A DNA stretch of 64,000 nucleotides from Pseudorhizobium endolithicum (GTDB taxonomy: Bacteria; Pseudomonadota; Alphaproteobacteria; Rhizobiales; Rhizobiaceae): the NCBI RefSeq assembly GCF_902153245.2, contig NZ_CABFWF030000001.1:434001-498000 (forward strand). The letters run 5' to 3'. The notes beneath the pieces are model-generated. The model was given only the letters and a program-made list of their open reading frames with translations. It ran no database searches and was not told where the DNA came from. Both the position numbers and the translations under genes were made by a program. Shown here piece after piece: positions 17,597-26,528 of this stretch. The stretch's first letter is position 1. Each line of letters opens with the position of its first letter.

Positions 17597-19582
17597 TTAC
17601 CCGTCGCTCTTACGGCCTAGCAGCCAAAGAAGATAGGGGCCGCTGATCAGCGCGGAAAACAGGCCGAGCGGTATCTGGTAGGGATAGATGACGAGCCGCG
17701 ACAGCCAGTCCGCTGCGACGAGGAGGCCGGCTCCGATCATCAGTGCGGCAGCCAGTTGGTGGCCCGGGCGGCGAAAACCTGACATGCGGGCCAGATGCGG
17801 CGCCACGAGGCCGGTCAGGCTGAGCGGCCCGGCGACGAAGGAGCCGGCAGCGGTCAGAAGCGCCGCCAGCAACGCCAGCAGCAGGCGCGTCCCTGCCACC
17901 GGAAGCCCGACGCTGCGGGCGACATCCGGTCCGAGCGGCAGGAGCGCCAGCCAGCGGCCGAGGAAGAACAGCGGCGCCGTCAAGAGCACGAGCGCGCCGA
18001 TCGTGATGGCCGCCTCCATCGCCCCCACCCGGTTGGTCGAGCCGGAAATCCACAGGAGCAGGATATAGCTGCGCATGTCGCCTTGGGCGAGCACCAGCGA
18101 CACCAGCGCCATCCCGAGCGCGCCGGCCGCCACGCCGGCCAGCAGCACCCGTTCGGCGGAAAAACCGGAGCGGGCCATGAGCGCCATCATCATGAGGAAG
18201 GTGAGAAGCGCCCCGCCTGCCATGGAGCCCAGCATCACCGGCAGCGACGGGAAGGCCACCACGAAGAGCGCGACCGTCAGGCCGGCACCGGCGCCGGCGC
18301 TGACACCGAGCACCTCGGGGCTGGCCAGCGGATTGCCCGTGATCCGCTGCATCACGAGCCCCGCCGCCGCAAGCATTGCCCCTGCCCCACCGGCAGCGAG
18401 AAGCCGCGGCAGCCGGAACGGCAGGAGTTCCGTGAACGCAGGTCCCGCGCTCATCACCAGGCCGTCATCGGAAACGCCGAGCGTCAGCGTCAGCGCAAAC
18501 AGGAGAATGAGACCGACAGCCAGGAGAGCCAAGCCGGTCTCCGGACGCCGGAGCCGGCGCAGCGGGACCGCCGTCGCCGTCTTCAGCCCGAGCGTGCTCC
18601 GCACCCGCGGCAGGAGGAGGAGCAGCAGCGGCCCGCCGAACAGGGCGGTGGCCGCACCCGCGGGAGCGAGATCGGAAAAGCCCGGTCCGAGGATCTGCAT
18701 CAGGCTGTCGGCGGAAAACAGGAGAAGCCCGCCCGCAATGGCCGCCCCGAAGGCGATCTCGCCCGTGGTGCGCGCGCCACGGTAACGGGCGATGGCCGGT
18801 GCCGCCAGGCCGAGAAAACCGATGACGCCGACAATAGCCGTCACCGAGGCGGCAAGCCAGACGGCCAGCGCCAGGACGGCGAGCCGGGTCGCATGGATCG
18901 CCACGCCGAGGCTTCGCGCGGCCGAGTCGTCCAGCGACATCACCCTGAGCGGCCGCATCAGGAGCACGGTGGCGATCACTCCGAAGATCAGCCGCGGCAC
19001 GAGCGACAGCACCCCGCTCCAGTCCTGTTGGCTGAGCGAGCCGGAGCCCCAGATGAAGATCGACATGACATATTCGCCGCGCGCGAGGATGATGGCGACG
19101 CTAAGCGCCGAGGCGATCATCGTCACGATCATGCCCGACAGCGCCACCGTCACCGGATCGAGCTGACGCCGCCAGCTCAATCCCAGGACCACAGCGAGCG
19201 ACAGGAACCCGCCGGAAAAGGCGATCATCTCGCGCGGCAGCACCAAAAGCGCCGGCCAGAGCGCCAGCGCCACCGTCAGCGCCAGCTGCGCACCGGACGC
19301 GATCCCGAGAGTCGAGGCATCGGCAATCGGGTTGCGCAGCACATGCTGGAGCAGCGCTCCGGAAAGGCCGAGCGCCGCTCCGGCGAGAACCGCGAGAAGG
19401 GCGCGCGGCATCAGGCTCTGCCAGAGCAGGATCGACCGCAGCCGCTCGGCCTGCTCCGCGGGCCCCGGCACCGCCGGCATCATCCACACGGTCATAAGCA
19501 GCAGCGCCAGGCACCCGATGCCCGTCGCGGCAAACGCAAGACCACGCCGCTCTAACGGGCGCGGACGGGCGATCTCAGCCAT
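17597..19582 (-). CDS. fhuB: Fe3+-hydroxamate ABC permease, fused FhuB-type
   Basis: A 661-residue protein made of two tandem BtuCD/FecCD permease halves (about 1-330 and 335-661), the FhuB arrangement used for hydroxamate siderophores, with about 20 membrane helices in total. Each half has the LRxPR/LPRxLLA and GNPLA(S/D) motifs: MPRALLAVLAGAALGLSGALLQ...RNPIAD in the first half and RLPRLLAAGGAGAMLAAAGLVMQ...GNPLASPEVLG in the second. The ATG at 19582 overlaps the binding-protein stop (8 bp), indicating translational coupling. It passes iron-siderophore from the periplasmic binding protein to the cytoplasm with the upstream ATPase. Confidence 0.93.
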   Translation of the reverse strand: MAEIARPRPLERRGLAFAATGIGCLALLLMTVWMMPAVPGPAEQAERLRSILLWQSLMPRALLAVLAGAALGLSGALLQHVLRNPIADASTLGIASGAQLALTVALALWPALLVLPREMIAFSGGFLSLAVVLGLSWRRQLDPVTVALSGMIVTMIASALSVAIILARGEYVMSIFIWGSGSLSQQDWSGVLSLVPRLIFGVIATVLLMRPLRVMSLDDSAARSLGVAIHATRLAVLALAVWLAASVTAIVGVIGFLGLAAPAIARYRGARTTGEIAFGAAIAGGLLLFSADSLMQILGPGFSDLAPAGAATALFGGPLLLLLLPRVRSTLGLKTATAVPLRRLRRPETGLALLAVGLILLFALTLTLGVSDDGLVMSAGPAFTELLPFRLPRLLAAGGAGAMLAAAGLVMQRITGNPLASPEVLGVSAGAGAGLTVALFVVAFPSLPVMLGSMAGGALLTFLMMMALMARSGFSAERVLLAGVAAGALGMALVSLVLAQGDMRSYILLLWISGSTNRVGAMEAAITIGALVLLTAPLFFLGRWLALLPLGPDVARSVGLPVAGTRLLLALLAALLTAAGSFVAGPLSLTGLVAPHLARMSGFRRPGHQLAAALMIGAGLLVAADWLSRLVIYPYQIPLGLFSALISGPYLLWLLGRKSDG

Positions 19583-20468
19583 TCCATGCACGGGTGAGCC
19601 CCTCCGTCAGAAGATCGGCGAAACGGCCGGCTGCGGGCAACGCCCCGTAGGGATTGACCGGTCCGAGGATCAGCACCCGCCCTTCCCTCACCTGCGGCAG
19701 TGCGTTCCAGAAGGCGCTCGTCTCCAGCGTCCCTATCGCATCCGCCGGATGCGGCGGAATGAGGAGGCCCCATGCGTCCGGCATCGTCGCCAGCGTCTCG
19801 ATGCCGATCGGCGCCGTGGCGGTATAGGCGGTCGGCCCCGTCCAGGCATTGGCCAGTCCCAGCCGCGCCAGCACCTCGCCGAACATGCTGTCGCTGCCGA
19901 AGACGCGGAAATGCCGCGCATCGCCCAGATTGATCGGCAGCACCGGCCGGCCGTCGCCCGACGACAGCGCCCGGCGCTGGCGGTCGAGTTGCGCCGCCAG
20001 CGCCTCGATCATCGCCGTGCCGGCGGATAGTTCCAGCCGCTCCCCGATTGCCCGCGTCGCCTCGACGGCAAGCGCGAACGGGCTGGTTCCCGGCAGGTAG
20101 ATCGAATGGGTCTCGACGGGCGCGATGCGGGCAAGCACCGGTTCGTTGGCGGCATAGAAGTTGGAATTGAAGATCAGTTCCGGGCGGGCGTGGTGGAGCG
20201 CCTCGAAATTCGGCAGTCCACGCAGCCCGAGATCGGTCACGCCAACAGGCACGTGAGGCTCCACCGCCACCTGCCGGAACTGGCGGAGCTCCGCACCCGC
20301 CACCACGTTGGCGCCGATCGCCAGGAGCGTTTCGAGCAGCGCCCAGTCCAGCGTCGCAACGCGCGGGCTCACGGATGCTGCAGCATGGGCACGCCCCGGC
20401 ACGGCCAGGCCGGCTGTCAGCGCCGCCAGCATCTGCCGCCGCGTCAGGGAAGTGGATGCGCCGGTCAC
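19575..20468 (-). CDS. fhuD: periplasmic iron-siderophore binding protein, FhuD-type
   Basis: A 297-residue class III binding protein. It starts with GTG at 20468, which overlaps the stop of the ATPase gene (GTGA). The N terminus has a twin-arginine-like motif (TRRQMLAAL) followed by an Ala-rich segment ending at RAHA, so export, possibly by Tat, is likely. RVATLDWALLETLLAIGANVVAGAEL, GLRGLPNFEALHHARPELIFNSNF and FAPLF-like helical backbone elements match FhuD proteins for ferric hydroxamates. A large overlapping frame in the same reading frame upstream is only an extension of the open frame. Confidence 0.9.
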   Translation of the reverse strand: MTGASTSLTRRQMLAALTAGLAVPGRAHAAASVSPRVATLDWALLETLLAIGANVVAGAELRQFRQVAVEPHVPVGVTDLGLRGLPNFEALHHARPELIFNSNFYAANEPVLARIAPVETHSIYLPGTSPFALAVEATRAIGERLELSAGTAMIEALAAQLDRQRRALSSGDGRPVLPINLGDARHFRVFGSDSMFGEVLARLGLANAWTGPTAYTATAPIGIETLATMPDAWGLLIPPHPADAIGTLETSAFWNALPQVREGRVLILGPVNPYGALPAAGRFADLLTEGLTRAWNG

Positions 20469-21259
20469 AGCAGGTAACTGACCGGCTGGCGGTGCTGCGG
20501 ATGCTCGAAGACCCCCATCTCGACGCCGAAGATCTCTCTCAGCGGTTCCTGCCGCATGATCTCGGCGGGAGGGCCGCTCATCAGGATGCGGCCGCCGCCG
20601 AGCGCCGTGATCCGGTCGCAATAGCGGGCCGCGAGGTTGATGTCGTGCAGCACGACGATGACGGTCAGCCCACGCTCCTCCGCGAGGCTCCGCACCAGCG
20701 AAAGCACGCCGGTCTGGTGCGCAAGGTCGAGGGCGGAGGTCGGCTCGTCGAGGATCAGGCAGCGCGCGTCCTGGGCGAGCATCATGGCGATCCACGCCCT
20801 CTGCCGCTCGCCCCCGGACATCTCGTCCACACGGCGGTCGGCGAACTCCTCCAGTTCGGTCCGGGCAATTGCCTCCTCCACGGCGCGGGCATCCTTCTCG
20901 CCGAACCGGCCGAGCGTGCCGTGCCAGGGAAAGCGCCCGAGCGCCACCAACTCGCGCACGGTCATCCCGTCCGCGGCCGGCGTGAACTGCGGCATGTAGG
21001 AGACGTGCCTGGCGAAGGCGCGGTTGCTCCACGCAGAAGCAGGCCGCCCGCCCCACATCACGCTGCCGGAGGTGGGAACCACCTGCCGGGCGATGATCTT
21101 CAAGAGCGTGCTCTTGCCCGAGCCGTTCGGCCCGACGAGGCCGCAGACCGTGCCGGGCCCGATATCGAGGTCGATGCCGGACAGGATCGCCTTCCGCCCT
21201 GCCGAGAACCCGATATCCCTCAGCGAAAGAAAGTCTCGCCGCACCCCCTCATCCACCAT
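20465..21259 (-). CDS. fhuC: iron-siderophore ABC ATPase, FhuC-type
   Basis: A 264-residue ATPase. Walker A GPNGSGKST near residue 39, Q-loop YMPQF, signature MSGGERQR near 139, Walker B CLILDEPTSALD near 160 and H-loop VLHDINLAARYCDR are all intact and typical of the FepC/FhuC/BtuD family that energises FecCD-type permeases. The Met at 21259 is chosen from family alignment; the frame continues upstream but without homologous residues. It follows the receptor gene by 11 bp and overlaps the binding-protein start. Confidence 0.93.
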   Translation of the reverse strand: MVDEGVRRDFLSLRDIGFSAGRKAILSGIDLDIGPGTVCGLVGPNGSGKSTLLKIIARQVVPTSGSVMWGGRPASAWSNRAFARHVSYMPQFTPAADGMTVRELVALGRFPWHGTLGRFGEKDARAVEEAIARTELEEFADRRVDEMSGGERQRAWIAMMLAQDARCLILDEPTSALDLAHQTGVLSLVRSLAEERGLTVIVVLHDINLAARYCDRITALGGGRILMSGPPAEIMRQEPLREIFGVEMGVFEHPQHRQPVSYLL

Positions 21260-21270
21260 CGGTTCTCCTG

Positions 21271-23457
21271 CTACCACGTCTTGCTCAGCTTGAAGGTCAC
21301 GGTGCGTGCCTCGCCATATCCGCAGACGGTCAGGCCCTGGCACCCGCTGACATATTTTTTGTCGAACAGGTTGGCGACATTGAGCGAGGCCGTCCAATCG
21401 TTCTTCTGGTAGCGGATCGCCGCGTCGAAAAGGGTCGCGGCGGGCACCTTCTCCGTGTTTGCTTCATCCGCCCAGGACTCGCCGAGATAGCGAACGCCGG
21501 CGCCGATGCTCAAGCCTTCCAGCGCATCCGTCGTGAAGGCATAGTCAACCCATAGCGCGGCCGTCATCTCCGGGGTGATATAGGGCGAATTGCCAACCAG
21601 CGACGGGTTGAGGTCGTTCTTGACGATCTCCACATCCGTATACGCGAGGGAGGCAAGGAGCTTCCAGTTCTCGTCGATGTTGAACTTGCCTTCGAGTTCG
21701 AAGCCGCGCGATTCCACCTCGCCGAGTTGGTCCTGGGCGAAGGTGGCGGGATCGGTGACCGTGTAATTTTCCTTGGTGATATGAAAGACTGAGGCAGTGA
21801 TCGAACCGTCGACGAATGCCGGCTCATATTTCACGCCGCCCTCCACCTGATAGCCCTCTTCCGGCTCCAGTGCGCCGGAGACGCCGGTTCCGATCAGCGG
21901 ATTGAAGAAGCTCGCTACGCTTACATAGGGCGTCAGGCCGTTGTCGAATTCATAGGCCAGGCCGGCCCGACTGCTGAAGGCCCTGTCCGTCGTGTCGTAG
22001 ATCGTGCCCACAACTGCATCGGAGTCCGTCGAGACCCAGTCATGGCGGCCGTTCAGCGTCAGCAGCCAGCCTTGGCCGAAGTGGATCTGGTCCTGCAGGT
22101 AGAGCCCGAGCTGCTTCTGCGTCACCACCTGGTCGATCTGGATGTCATTGGCCGGCTGCGCCACCCCGTAGACGGGATCGGTGGGGTCGATCGGTGTCGC
22201 GGTGGTCGGCCATGTCGGCCACCGCTGCACGTGATCGAGCTTGTAGTACTTGTAATCCAGCCCGGCGATGACGTTGTGTGTCGCGCCGCCGAACTCGAAT
22301 TCACGCTCGGCTCTGTTGTCTACCGCGAAGCTGTCCGCTTCCGTCTCACCCTCGAAGCCGATGCGCCCCATCCAGTAGTAGTAGGGCGCCGTGGGGTCAG
22401 TGGTGTTGACGTAGCCGTTGCCGTAGGGACCGATCTCGTGCTTGTCGAGATGGCTGTAGCGGAGGTTCTGGGAGAGCTTCCACCCAATGTCAAACTCGTG
22501 CTCGACCTCGTAGCCGACCATCTTCTGAGTATACCTGCCCTCGTCGATATCCGGCTCGCCGACGAAGAAGTCCCGGTCGATCCGGCCGAAGGGTGCATCC
22601 ACGACGGTACCGACATAGGGGAAAAAGCCGTTGCCGGTGTGGACCTGGTCGAGGCCTCCGAGATAGCCCCATACGGTCAGCTTCGTTGCATCGTCGGGCG
22701 AAACCGTCAGCTGCGGCATGATGAAGCCACGCAGGTCTTCGGAGTAATCCGAATAGTTGTCGCCGCCGGCCACCTTTCCGGTCAGGCGGTAGCGCATCGT
22801 GCCGTCTTCACTGACCGCATCGGAAAAGTCAAAGCCGAAGAAGGCGTTGCCGTTCGAGTTGATGCCGGTTTCCGTATAGTAGAGCGGCTCGTCCGTCGGC
22901 CGCTTGCGCACCATGTTGATGAGCCCGCCCGGATTGGCGCCGCCATAGAGCACCGAAGACGGTCCCTTGAGCACGTCGATCCGCTCCAGCATGAACGGAT
23001 CGATCTGGAACCCGCCGAAGCCATAGCTGAAAAGGTTTAGGTTATCCAAATAGACACCCGTCTGCGTCGCGTCGAAGCCGCGGATGAAGTACCAGTCGGT
23101 GTCCGGATCGCTGCCGAAGGGCTGGCTGACCACACCCGGTGTGTATCGCAGCAGCTCGTCCACCTTGTTGGTGACGCCGCGATCCTGGAATTCCTGCTGG
23201 CCGATGACAGAGACCGATTGCGGGATCTCGTTAACCGGCGTGTCCCCCTTCGATCCGGCCGAGGAGGTCTTGGCCACATAACCTTTCAAGGGTGCAACGG
23301 CACTCTGGCTGTCGCCCGCGCCTTCCGTCTCGATGACGATCGTCTGGAGCTGCGTATCCTGCGCCCTCGCCGGCCCCGGCATCACCGCCGCGATTGCCGC
23401 AACGGCCGCACCCGCCTTCAAAAGCCCCGTCTTCACCTTCAAATCGCATGTCGTCAT
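21271..23457 (-). CDS. TonB-dependent ferric-siderophore receptor
   Basis: A 728-residue outer-membrane receptor. Residues 1-33 are a signal peptide (cleavage after PARAQ). The plug domain has IPQSVSVIGQQEFQDRG, VDELLRYTPGV and the RGF and LKGPSSVLYGGANPGGLINMVRKRP segments of siderophore receptors of the FhuA/FoxA class. About 22 beta strands follow, and the protein ends in LSKTW with the terminal aromatic residue needed for barrel assembly. An IRO-type box lies 50-64 bp upstream. It is the first gene of the operon running to 15850. Ligand by class is a hydroxamate; not provable from sequence. Confidence 0.94.
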   Translation of the reverse strand: MTTCDLKVKTGLLKAGAAVAAIAAVMPGPARAQDTQLQTIVIETEGAGDSQSAVAPLKGYVAKTSSAGSKGDTPVNEIPQSVSVIGQQEFQDRGVTNKVDELLRYTPGVVSQPFGSDPDTDWYFIRGFDATQTGVYLDNLNLFSYGFGGFQIDPFMLERIDVLKGPSSVLYGGANPGGLINMVRKRPTDEPLYYTETGINSNGNAFFGFDFSDAVSEDGTMRYRLTGKVAGGDNYSDYSEDLRGFIMPQLTVSPDDATKLTVWGYLGGLDQVHTGNGFFPYVGTVVDAPFGRIDRDFFVGEPDIDEGRYTQKMVGYEVEHEFDIGWKLSQNLRYSHLDKHEIGPYGNGYVNTTDPTAPYYYWMGRIGFEGETEADSFAVDNRAEREFEFGGATHNVIAGLDYKYYKLDHVQRWPTWPTTATPIDPTDPVYGVAQPANDIQIDQVVTQKQLGLYLQDQIHFGQGWLLTLNGRHDWVSTDSDAVVGTIYDTTDRAFSSRAGLAYEFDNGLTPYVSVASFFNPLIGTGVSGALEPEEGYQVEGGVKYEPAFVDGSITASVFHITKENYTVTDPATFAQDQLGEVESRGFELEGKFNIDENWKLLASLAYTDVEIVKNDLNPSLVGNSPYITPEMTAALWVDYAFTTDALEGLSIGAGVRYLGESWADEANTEKVPAATLFDAAIRYQKNDWTASLNVANLFDKKYVSGCQGLTVCGYGEARTVTFKLSKTW

Positions 23458-23506
23458 GAAACAACCCCACCTCGGCCGCAGCCCCTGCTTACGGCATAAA
23501 TAAGAT

Positions 23507-23521
23507 GAGCCGATAACTCAT
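23507..23521 (-). promoter_or_regulatory. IRO-type iron box (TGA-N9-TCA) before the siderophore receptor
   Basis: TGAGCCGATAACTCA matches the TGA-N9-TCA consensus of the IRO box used by the iron-sulfur regulator RirA in Rhizobium and Sinorhizobium. It sits inside a longer palindrome (AAGATGAG...CTCATCTT, 23503-23525), 50-64 bp before the receptor ATG, where RirA would block the promoter in iron-replete cells. Confidence 0.75.
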
Positions 23522-23589
23522 CTTTGTAGGCGCGGATTGAATGCATTTGCGTCTTTTGAACGATCCCGACAAATCCGGCGGCTTTTCGC

Positions 23590-24510
23590 CTATGTCTGTG
23601 CCTTGCGCCAATGGGCGGGGGTGGTCCCGACCACCTGCCGGAACATGCGCGTGAAATGGGCCTGGTCGGCAAATCCGGTTTCGGCCGCGATCTCGCTCAA
23701 CGAATTTTGGCGCGACAGCAGCAGTTGCTGGGCCCGCTTGATGCGCATCCTCATCTGCCACTGGTGCGGCGAAGCCCCTGTCGAGGCCTTGAAGGCGCGG
23801 CTGAAGTGCGACTGGGAGAGCCCCGTCAGCGATGCCAGTTCTTCGAGCCGGATATTGCGCAGGCAGTTCGCCTCGATGAAGTCCAGCGCCCGCCGCAACT
23901 GCCATGAGGCCAGCGCACTCCGCGGCTTTGCGGGCTGGCGCGACAGCTTCATCGCATCGACGATCAGCGCCAGCGAAAGCCCGTCGCCGTAAAGATCGTG
24001 CAGCGGCTGCGGATTGGCACATTCCGCCGCGATCAGTTGGCCTAGCGCCAGGATCCGCTGGTCGCTGAACAGGAGGTTTGCATCCTCCAGCCGCCTCGGA
24101 TCGAGATCCTCGCCCAGCCGCTGCATCACGACGTCCGCATCGAAGTGGAGGTCGAGATGGCGCATCCGGCGCACGCCCACGACATCCACCCAGAGGTCCA
24201 TGCCCGCCGGCACGAAGGAAATCGGGCGATGCTGCGTATCCTGCGGCAGGCCGGCCCCGTTGGACGTCATCTTCACCAGCGGCCGCCCCTCGCCCTCCGC
24301 GTCCAGCAGAATGAAGAGCCGCGGGTCCCGTGCGACGTAGTAGCCGCCCGCATAGGGCGCGCACTCCACCTCGGTCAGGTCGGCGATGATGCCGTTCCAC
24401 CGGCGGCTGTGGATCTGGCCCACGACCTTGAATCCGTCGATGCGGTTGTTCATCCGGGGCTGGAACGTCAAGGCAGGCGCCATAAGTGGAGTTTGAAGCG
24501 AAGCTTTCAT
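23590..24510 (-). CDS. AraC family transcriptional regulator
   Basis: A 306-residue regulator with two C-terminal HTH units (about 205-300): RRALDFIEANCLRNIRLEELASLTGLSQSHFSRAFKASTG, then LLLSRQNSLSEIAAETGFADQAHFTRMFRQVVGTTPAHWR. The N-terminal 200 residues are the usual variable ligand-binding part. The ATG at 24510 is chosen; an upstream in-frame Met at 24552 is possible. Located 133 bp before the siderophore receptor in the same direction, so like RhrA and PchR-type regulators it may sense intracellular ferric-siderophore and activate the operon. Its own terminator is not obvious. Confidence 0.9.
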   Translation of the reverse strand: MKASLQTPLMAPALTFQPRMNNRIDGFKVVGQIHSRRWNGIIADLTEVECAPYAGGYYVARDPRLFILLDAEGEGRPLVKMTSNGAGLPQDTQHRPISFVPAGMDLWVDVVGVRRMRHLDLHFDADVVMQRLGEDLDPRRLEDANLLFSDQRILALGQLIAAECANPQPLHDLYGDGLSLALIVDAMKLSRQPAKPRSALASWQLRRALDFIEANCLRNIRLEELASLTGLSQSHFSRAFKASTGASPHQWQMRMRIKRAQQLLLSRQNSLSEIAAETGFADQAHFTRMFRQVVGTTPAHWRKAQT

Positions 24511-24562
24511 GCGTGATGGCGGTGGCGCTGTCAATCCCGGACAGAGGCCCATTCAAGACGGC

Positions 24563-24595
24563 AAAAGCCCCGCCGAACCTGCCGGCGGGGCTTTT
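24563..24595 (-). terminator. strong bidirectional terminator after clpP
   Basis: A 12-bp perfect stem AAAAGCCCCGCC / GGCGGGGCTTTT with a nine-base loop, ending in T/A runs on both strands. It lies 23 bp past the clpP stop and can act for clpP; on the plus strand it has no gene to serve. Confidence 0.85.
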
Positions 24596-24617
24596 GATAC
24601 TTCTACCGGCGATAGGG

Positions 24618-25220
24618 TCAGCCGATCTCGGACTGGTTCACCACAACGCGTGAGGCCAGGCCGTAGGCCACGCCCTCTTCGGCGGACAGCCAGTAGTCGC
24701 GGTCGATGTCCTTGGCGATCTTCTCCTCGCTCTGGCCGGTCGCCTTGGCGAAGATCTTGATCAGCCGCTCATTCATCTTGATGATCTCGCGGGCCTGGAT
24801 CTCGATGTCGGAGGCCATGCCGCGCGTGCCGCCGGACGGTTGGTGCAGGAGGAAGCGCGTGTTCGGGAGCGCAATGCGGCGCTCCTTCGGAGCCGCGACA
24901 TAGATCAGCGCGCCGGCGGAGGCGACCCAGCCGGTGCCGATCATCCAGACCTTCGGCTTGATGAACTTGATCATGTCGTGGATCGAGTCACCCGATTCCA
25001 CGTGGCCGCCGGGCGAATTGACGTAGATGCGGATGTCGTCGTCGCTGGCTGCGGCGAGCGCCACCAGTTGCGTGTTGACCTTCTGCGCCAGTTCCTGGGT
25101 GATCGGACCATAGATGAAGATCGAACGCGACTTGAAGAGGTTCGCTTCCGTTTCCTTGCCGAGCGGCAATTCCTTGACCTTGTCTTCGTCGTTTTCGTCG
25201 TTCATCAGCATCTCCAGCAT
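24618..25220 (-). CDS. clpP: ATP-dependent Clp protease proteolytic subunit
   Basis: A 200-residue ClpP with the complete catalytic triad: Ser101 in VASAG, His126 in HQPSGG and Asp175 in DRDYW; their spacing (25 and 49 residues) equals that of E. coli ClpP. The N-terminal acidic [11 protein letters not shown] segment is unlike E. coli and fits a second or third rhizobial ClpP paralogue. [17 protein letters not shown] replaces the usual GQAASMGA version of the Ser motif. It forms the tetradecameric protease chamber fed by ClpA or ClpX; no chaperone gene is next to it. Start at 25220 is preceded by GAGG. Confidence 0.93.
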   Translation of the reverse strand: MLEMLMNDENDEDKVKELPLGKETEANLFKSRSIFIYGPITQELAQKVNTQLVALAAASDDDIRIYVNSPGGHVESGDSIHDMIKFIKPKVWMIGTGWVASAGALIYVAAPKERRIALPNTRFLLHQPSGGTRGMASDIEIQAREIIKMNERLIKIFAKATGQSEEKIAKDIDRDYWLSAEEGVAYGLASRVVVNQSEIG

Positions 25221-25417
25221 GGAATTGTCCTCAGGGACATAATGCGTTCGCGGCCGTAAAACAATGCGCGAAACCGACTAAGGTGAATGACGTAGGTGCA
25301 GCGCCTCCGTGGGTCCGTACCGCCATGGACACGCGCCCTCGGCCTGTCTTATCGTGTCCGCCGATATTGCTGCCTCGCGCCCGCCAGGGTCCGAGGCGTC
25401 TTCCAGAGGGTCAAAGA

Positions 25418-26005
25418 ATGTTGAAACGCCTTTCCGTCGCCGCAGCCATGTCCGTCACTGCCGCCGCACCGGCCTTTGCGCATCTCGACCCCACAGAACA
25501 CGGCTCTTTCATGGCTGGCGTTTCGCACCCGCTCTTCGGCGCCGACCATATTCTTGCGATGGTGGCTGTCGGACTCTGGGCCAGCCAGATTGCGGCAAAC
25601 TCCGGAAATCGTCGCCCGCTCTGGATCGTTCCTGCAGCCTTCGTCGGCACTATGGCAGTCGGCTTCCTGGCTGCGGTGGCCGGCATCGGCCTTCCCTTCG
25701 TCGAGCCCGCCATCCTCGCTTCGGTGGTGGCGCTCGGCCTCCTCGTCGCGATGGCGGCTCGCCTGCCGGTCGCAGCCTCGGCCGCCATCGTCGCCGTCTT
25801 CGCCCTCTTTCACGGCCATGCGCATGGTGGCGAACTCGGCTCGGCCGGCACCCTGCAATTCGGCATCGGGTTCATGGCTGCCACGGCCCTGCTTCATGCC
25901 GCCGGTATCGGACTCGGGCTCGGCATCGGCCATGTGGCGCCCTGGGCAACCCGCCTAGCCGGCGGTCTCACCGCCCTTGCCGGTCTTACCCTCGCCTTCG
26001 GCTAA
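25418..26005 (+). CDS. HupE/UreJ family membrane protein
   Basis: A 195-residue membrane protein with a signal peptide (cut after AFAH) and five to six helices. HPLFGADHILAMVAVGLWASQ and FALFHGHAHG contain the metal-binding histidines conserved in HupE/UreJ nickel/cobalt permease-like proteins. In this family the N-terminal HPxxxxDH motif is essential for metal passage. The Met at 25418 is preceded by AAAGA. No hydrogenase or urease genes are near, so it may supply nickel or cobalt to another system. It is divergent from clpP. Confidence 0.88.
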   Translation: MLKRLSVAAAMSVTAAAPAFAHLDPTEHGSFMAGVSHPLFGADHILAMVAVGLWASQIAANSGNRRPLWIVPAAFVGTMAVGFLAAVAGIGLPFVEPAILASVVALGLLVAMAARLPVAASAAIVAVFALFHGHAHGGELGSAGTLQFGIGFMAATALLHAAGIGLGLGIGHVAPWATRLAGGLTALAGLTLAFG

Positions 26006-26017
26006 ACCTCAGGCCAG

Positions 26018-26041
26018 AAGGGCACCCGACGAGGTGCCCTT
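26018..26041. terminator. bidirectional terminator between hupE and queF
   Basis: AAGGGCACC pairs with GGTGCCCTT around a six-base loop, followed by T-rich sequence on the plus strand. It separates two convergent genes and can serve both. Confidence 0.75.
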
Positions 26042-26067
26042 CCTATCTTCAGTTCAACTGCCGCCGA

Positions 26068-26526
26068 TCAGCCGCGACCGCGATAGCTCGCCACGCCCTG
26101 CTCCGGCAGCCACACGCCCTGCGGCGCGTCGCCCGTCTGCCAGAAGACGTCGATCGGAATACCCCCGCGCGGATACCAGTAGGCGCCGATCCGCAGCCAC
26201 TTCGGCTCCAGCAGTTCCACCAGCCGCTTGGCAATGTAGATCGAGCAGTCCTCATGGAAGGCGCCGTGGTTGCGGAATGAATGCAGGAAGAGCTTCAGCG
26301 ACTTCGATTCCACCAGATGCGCGTCCGGAATGTAGTCGATGACGATATGGGCGAAGTCCGGCTGGCCCGTCATCGGGCAGAGCGAGGTGAATTCCGGCGC
26401 CGTGAAGCGCACCACGTAATCCGTCTTCTGGTTGCCGTTCGGCACCTTTTCCAGCACCGCCTCCTCCGGGCTTGCAGGCGCATCCACCTGCCGGCCGAGT
26501 TGGGAGAGGCTCGAAGTGTCAGTCAT
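26068..26526 (-). CDS. queF: NADPH-dependent 7-cyano-7-deazaguanine reductase
   Basis: A 152-residue short-type (unimodular) QueF. The catalytic pair is Cys50 ([12 protein letters not shown]) and Asp57, seven residues apart as in the Bacillus enzyme; Cys50 forms a thioimide with preQ0. The [18 protein letters not shown]-binding segment and the final REDUCED-substrate part are present. The enzyme makes preQ1 for queuosine in tRNA. It starts 2 bp after the stop of the cation-efflux gene, in the same direction, so translation is coupled. No other queuosine gene is adjacent. Confidence 0.94.
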   Translation of the reverse strand: MTDTSSLSQLGRQVDAPASPEEAVLEKVPNGNQKTDYVVRFTAPEFTSLCPMTGQPDFAHIVIDYIPDAHLVESKSLKLFLHSFRNHGAFHEDCSIYIAKRLVELLEPKWLRIGAYWYPRGGIPIDVFWQTGDAPQGVWLPEQGVASYRGRG

Positions 26527-26528
26527 GC

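Noticed and set aside
15988-19555. Two long plus-strand frames under the siderophore permease and ABC genes
   Set aside because: Antisense of clear transporter genes; highly charged, repetitive residue content.
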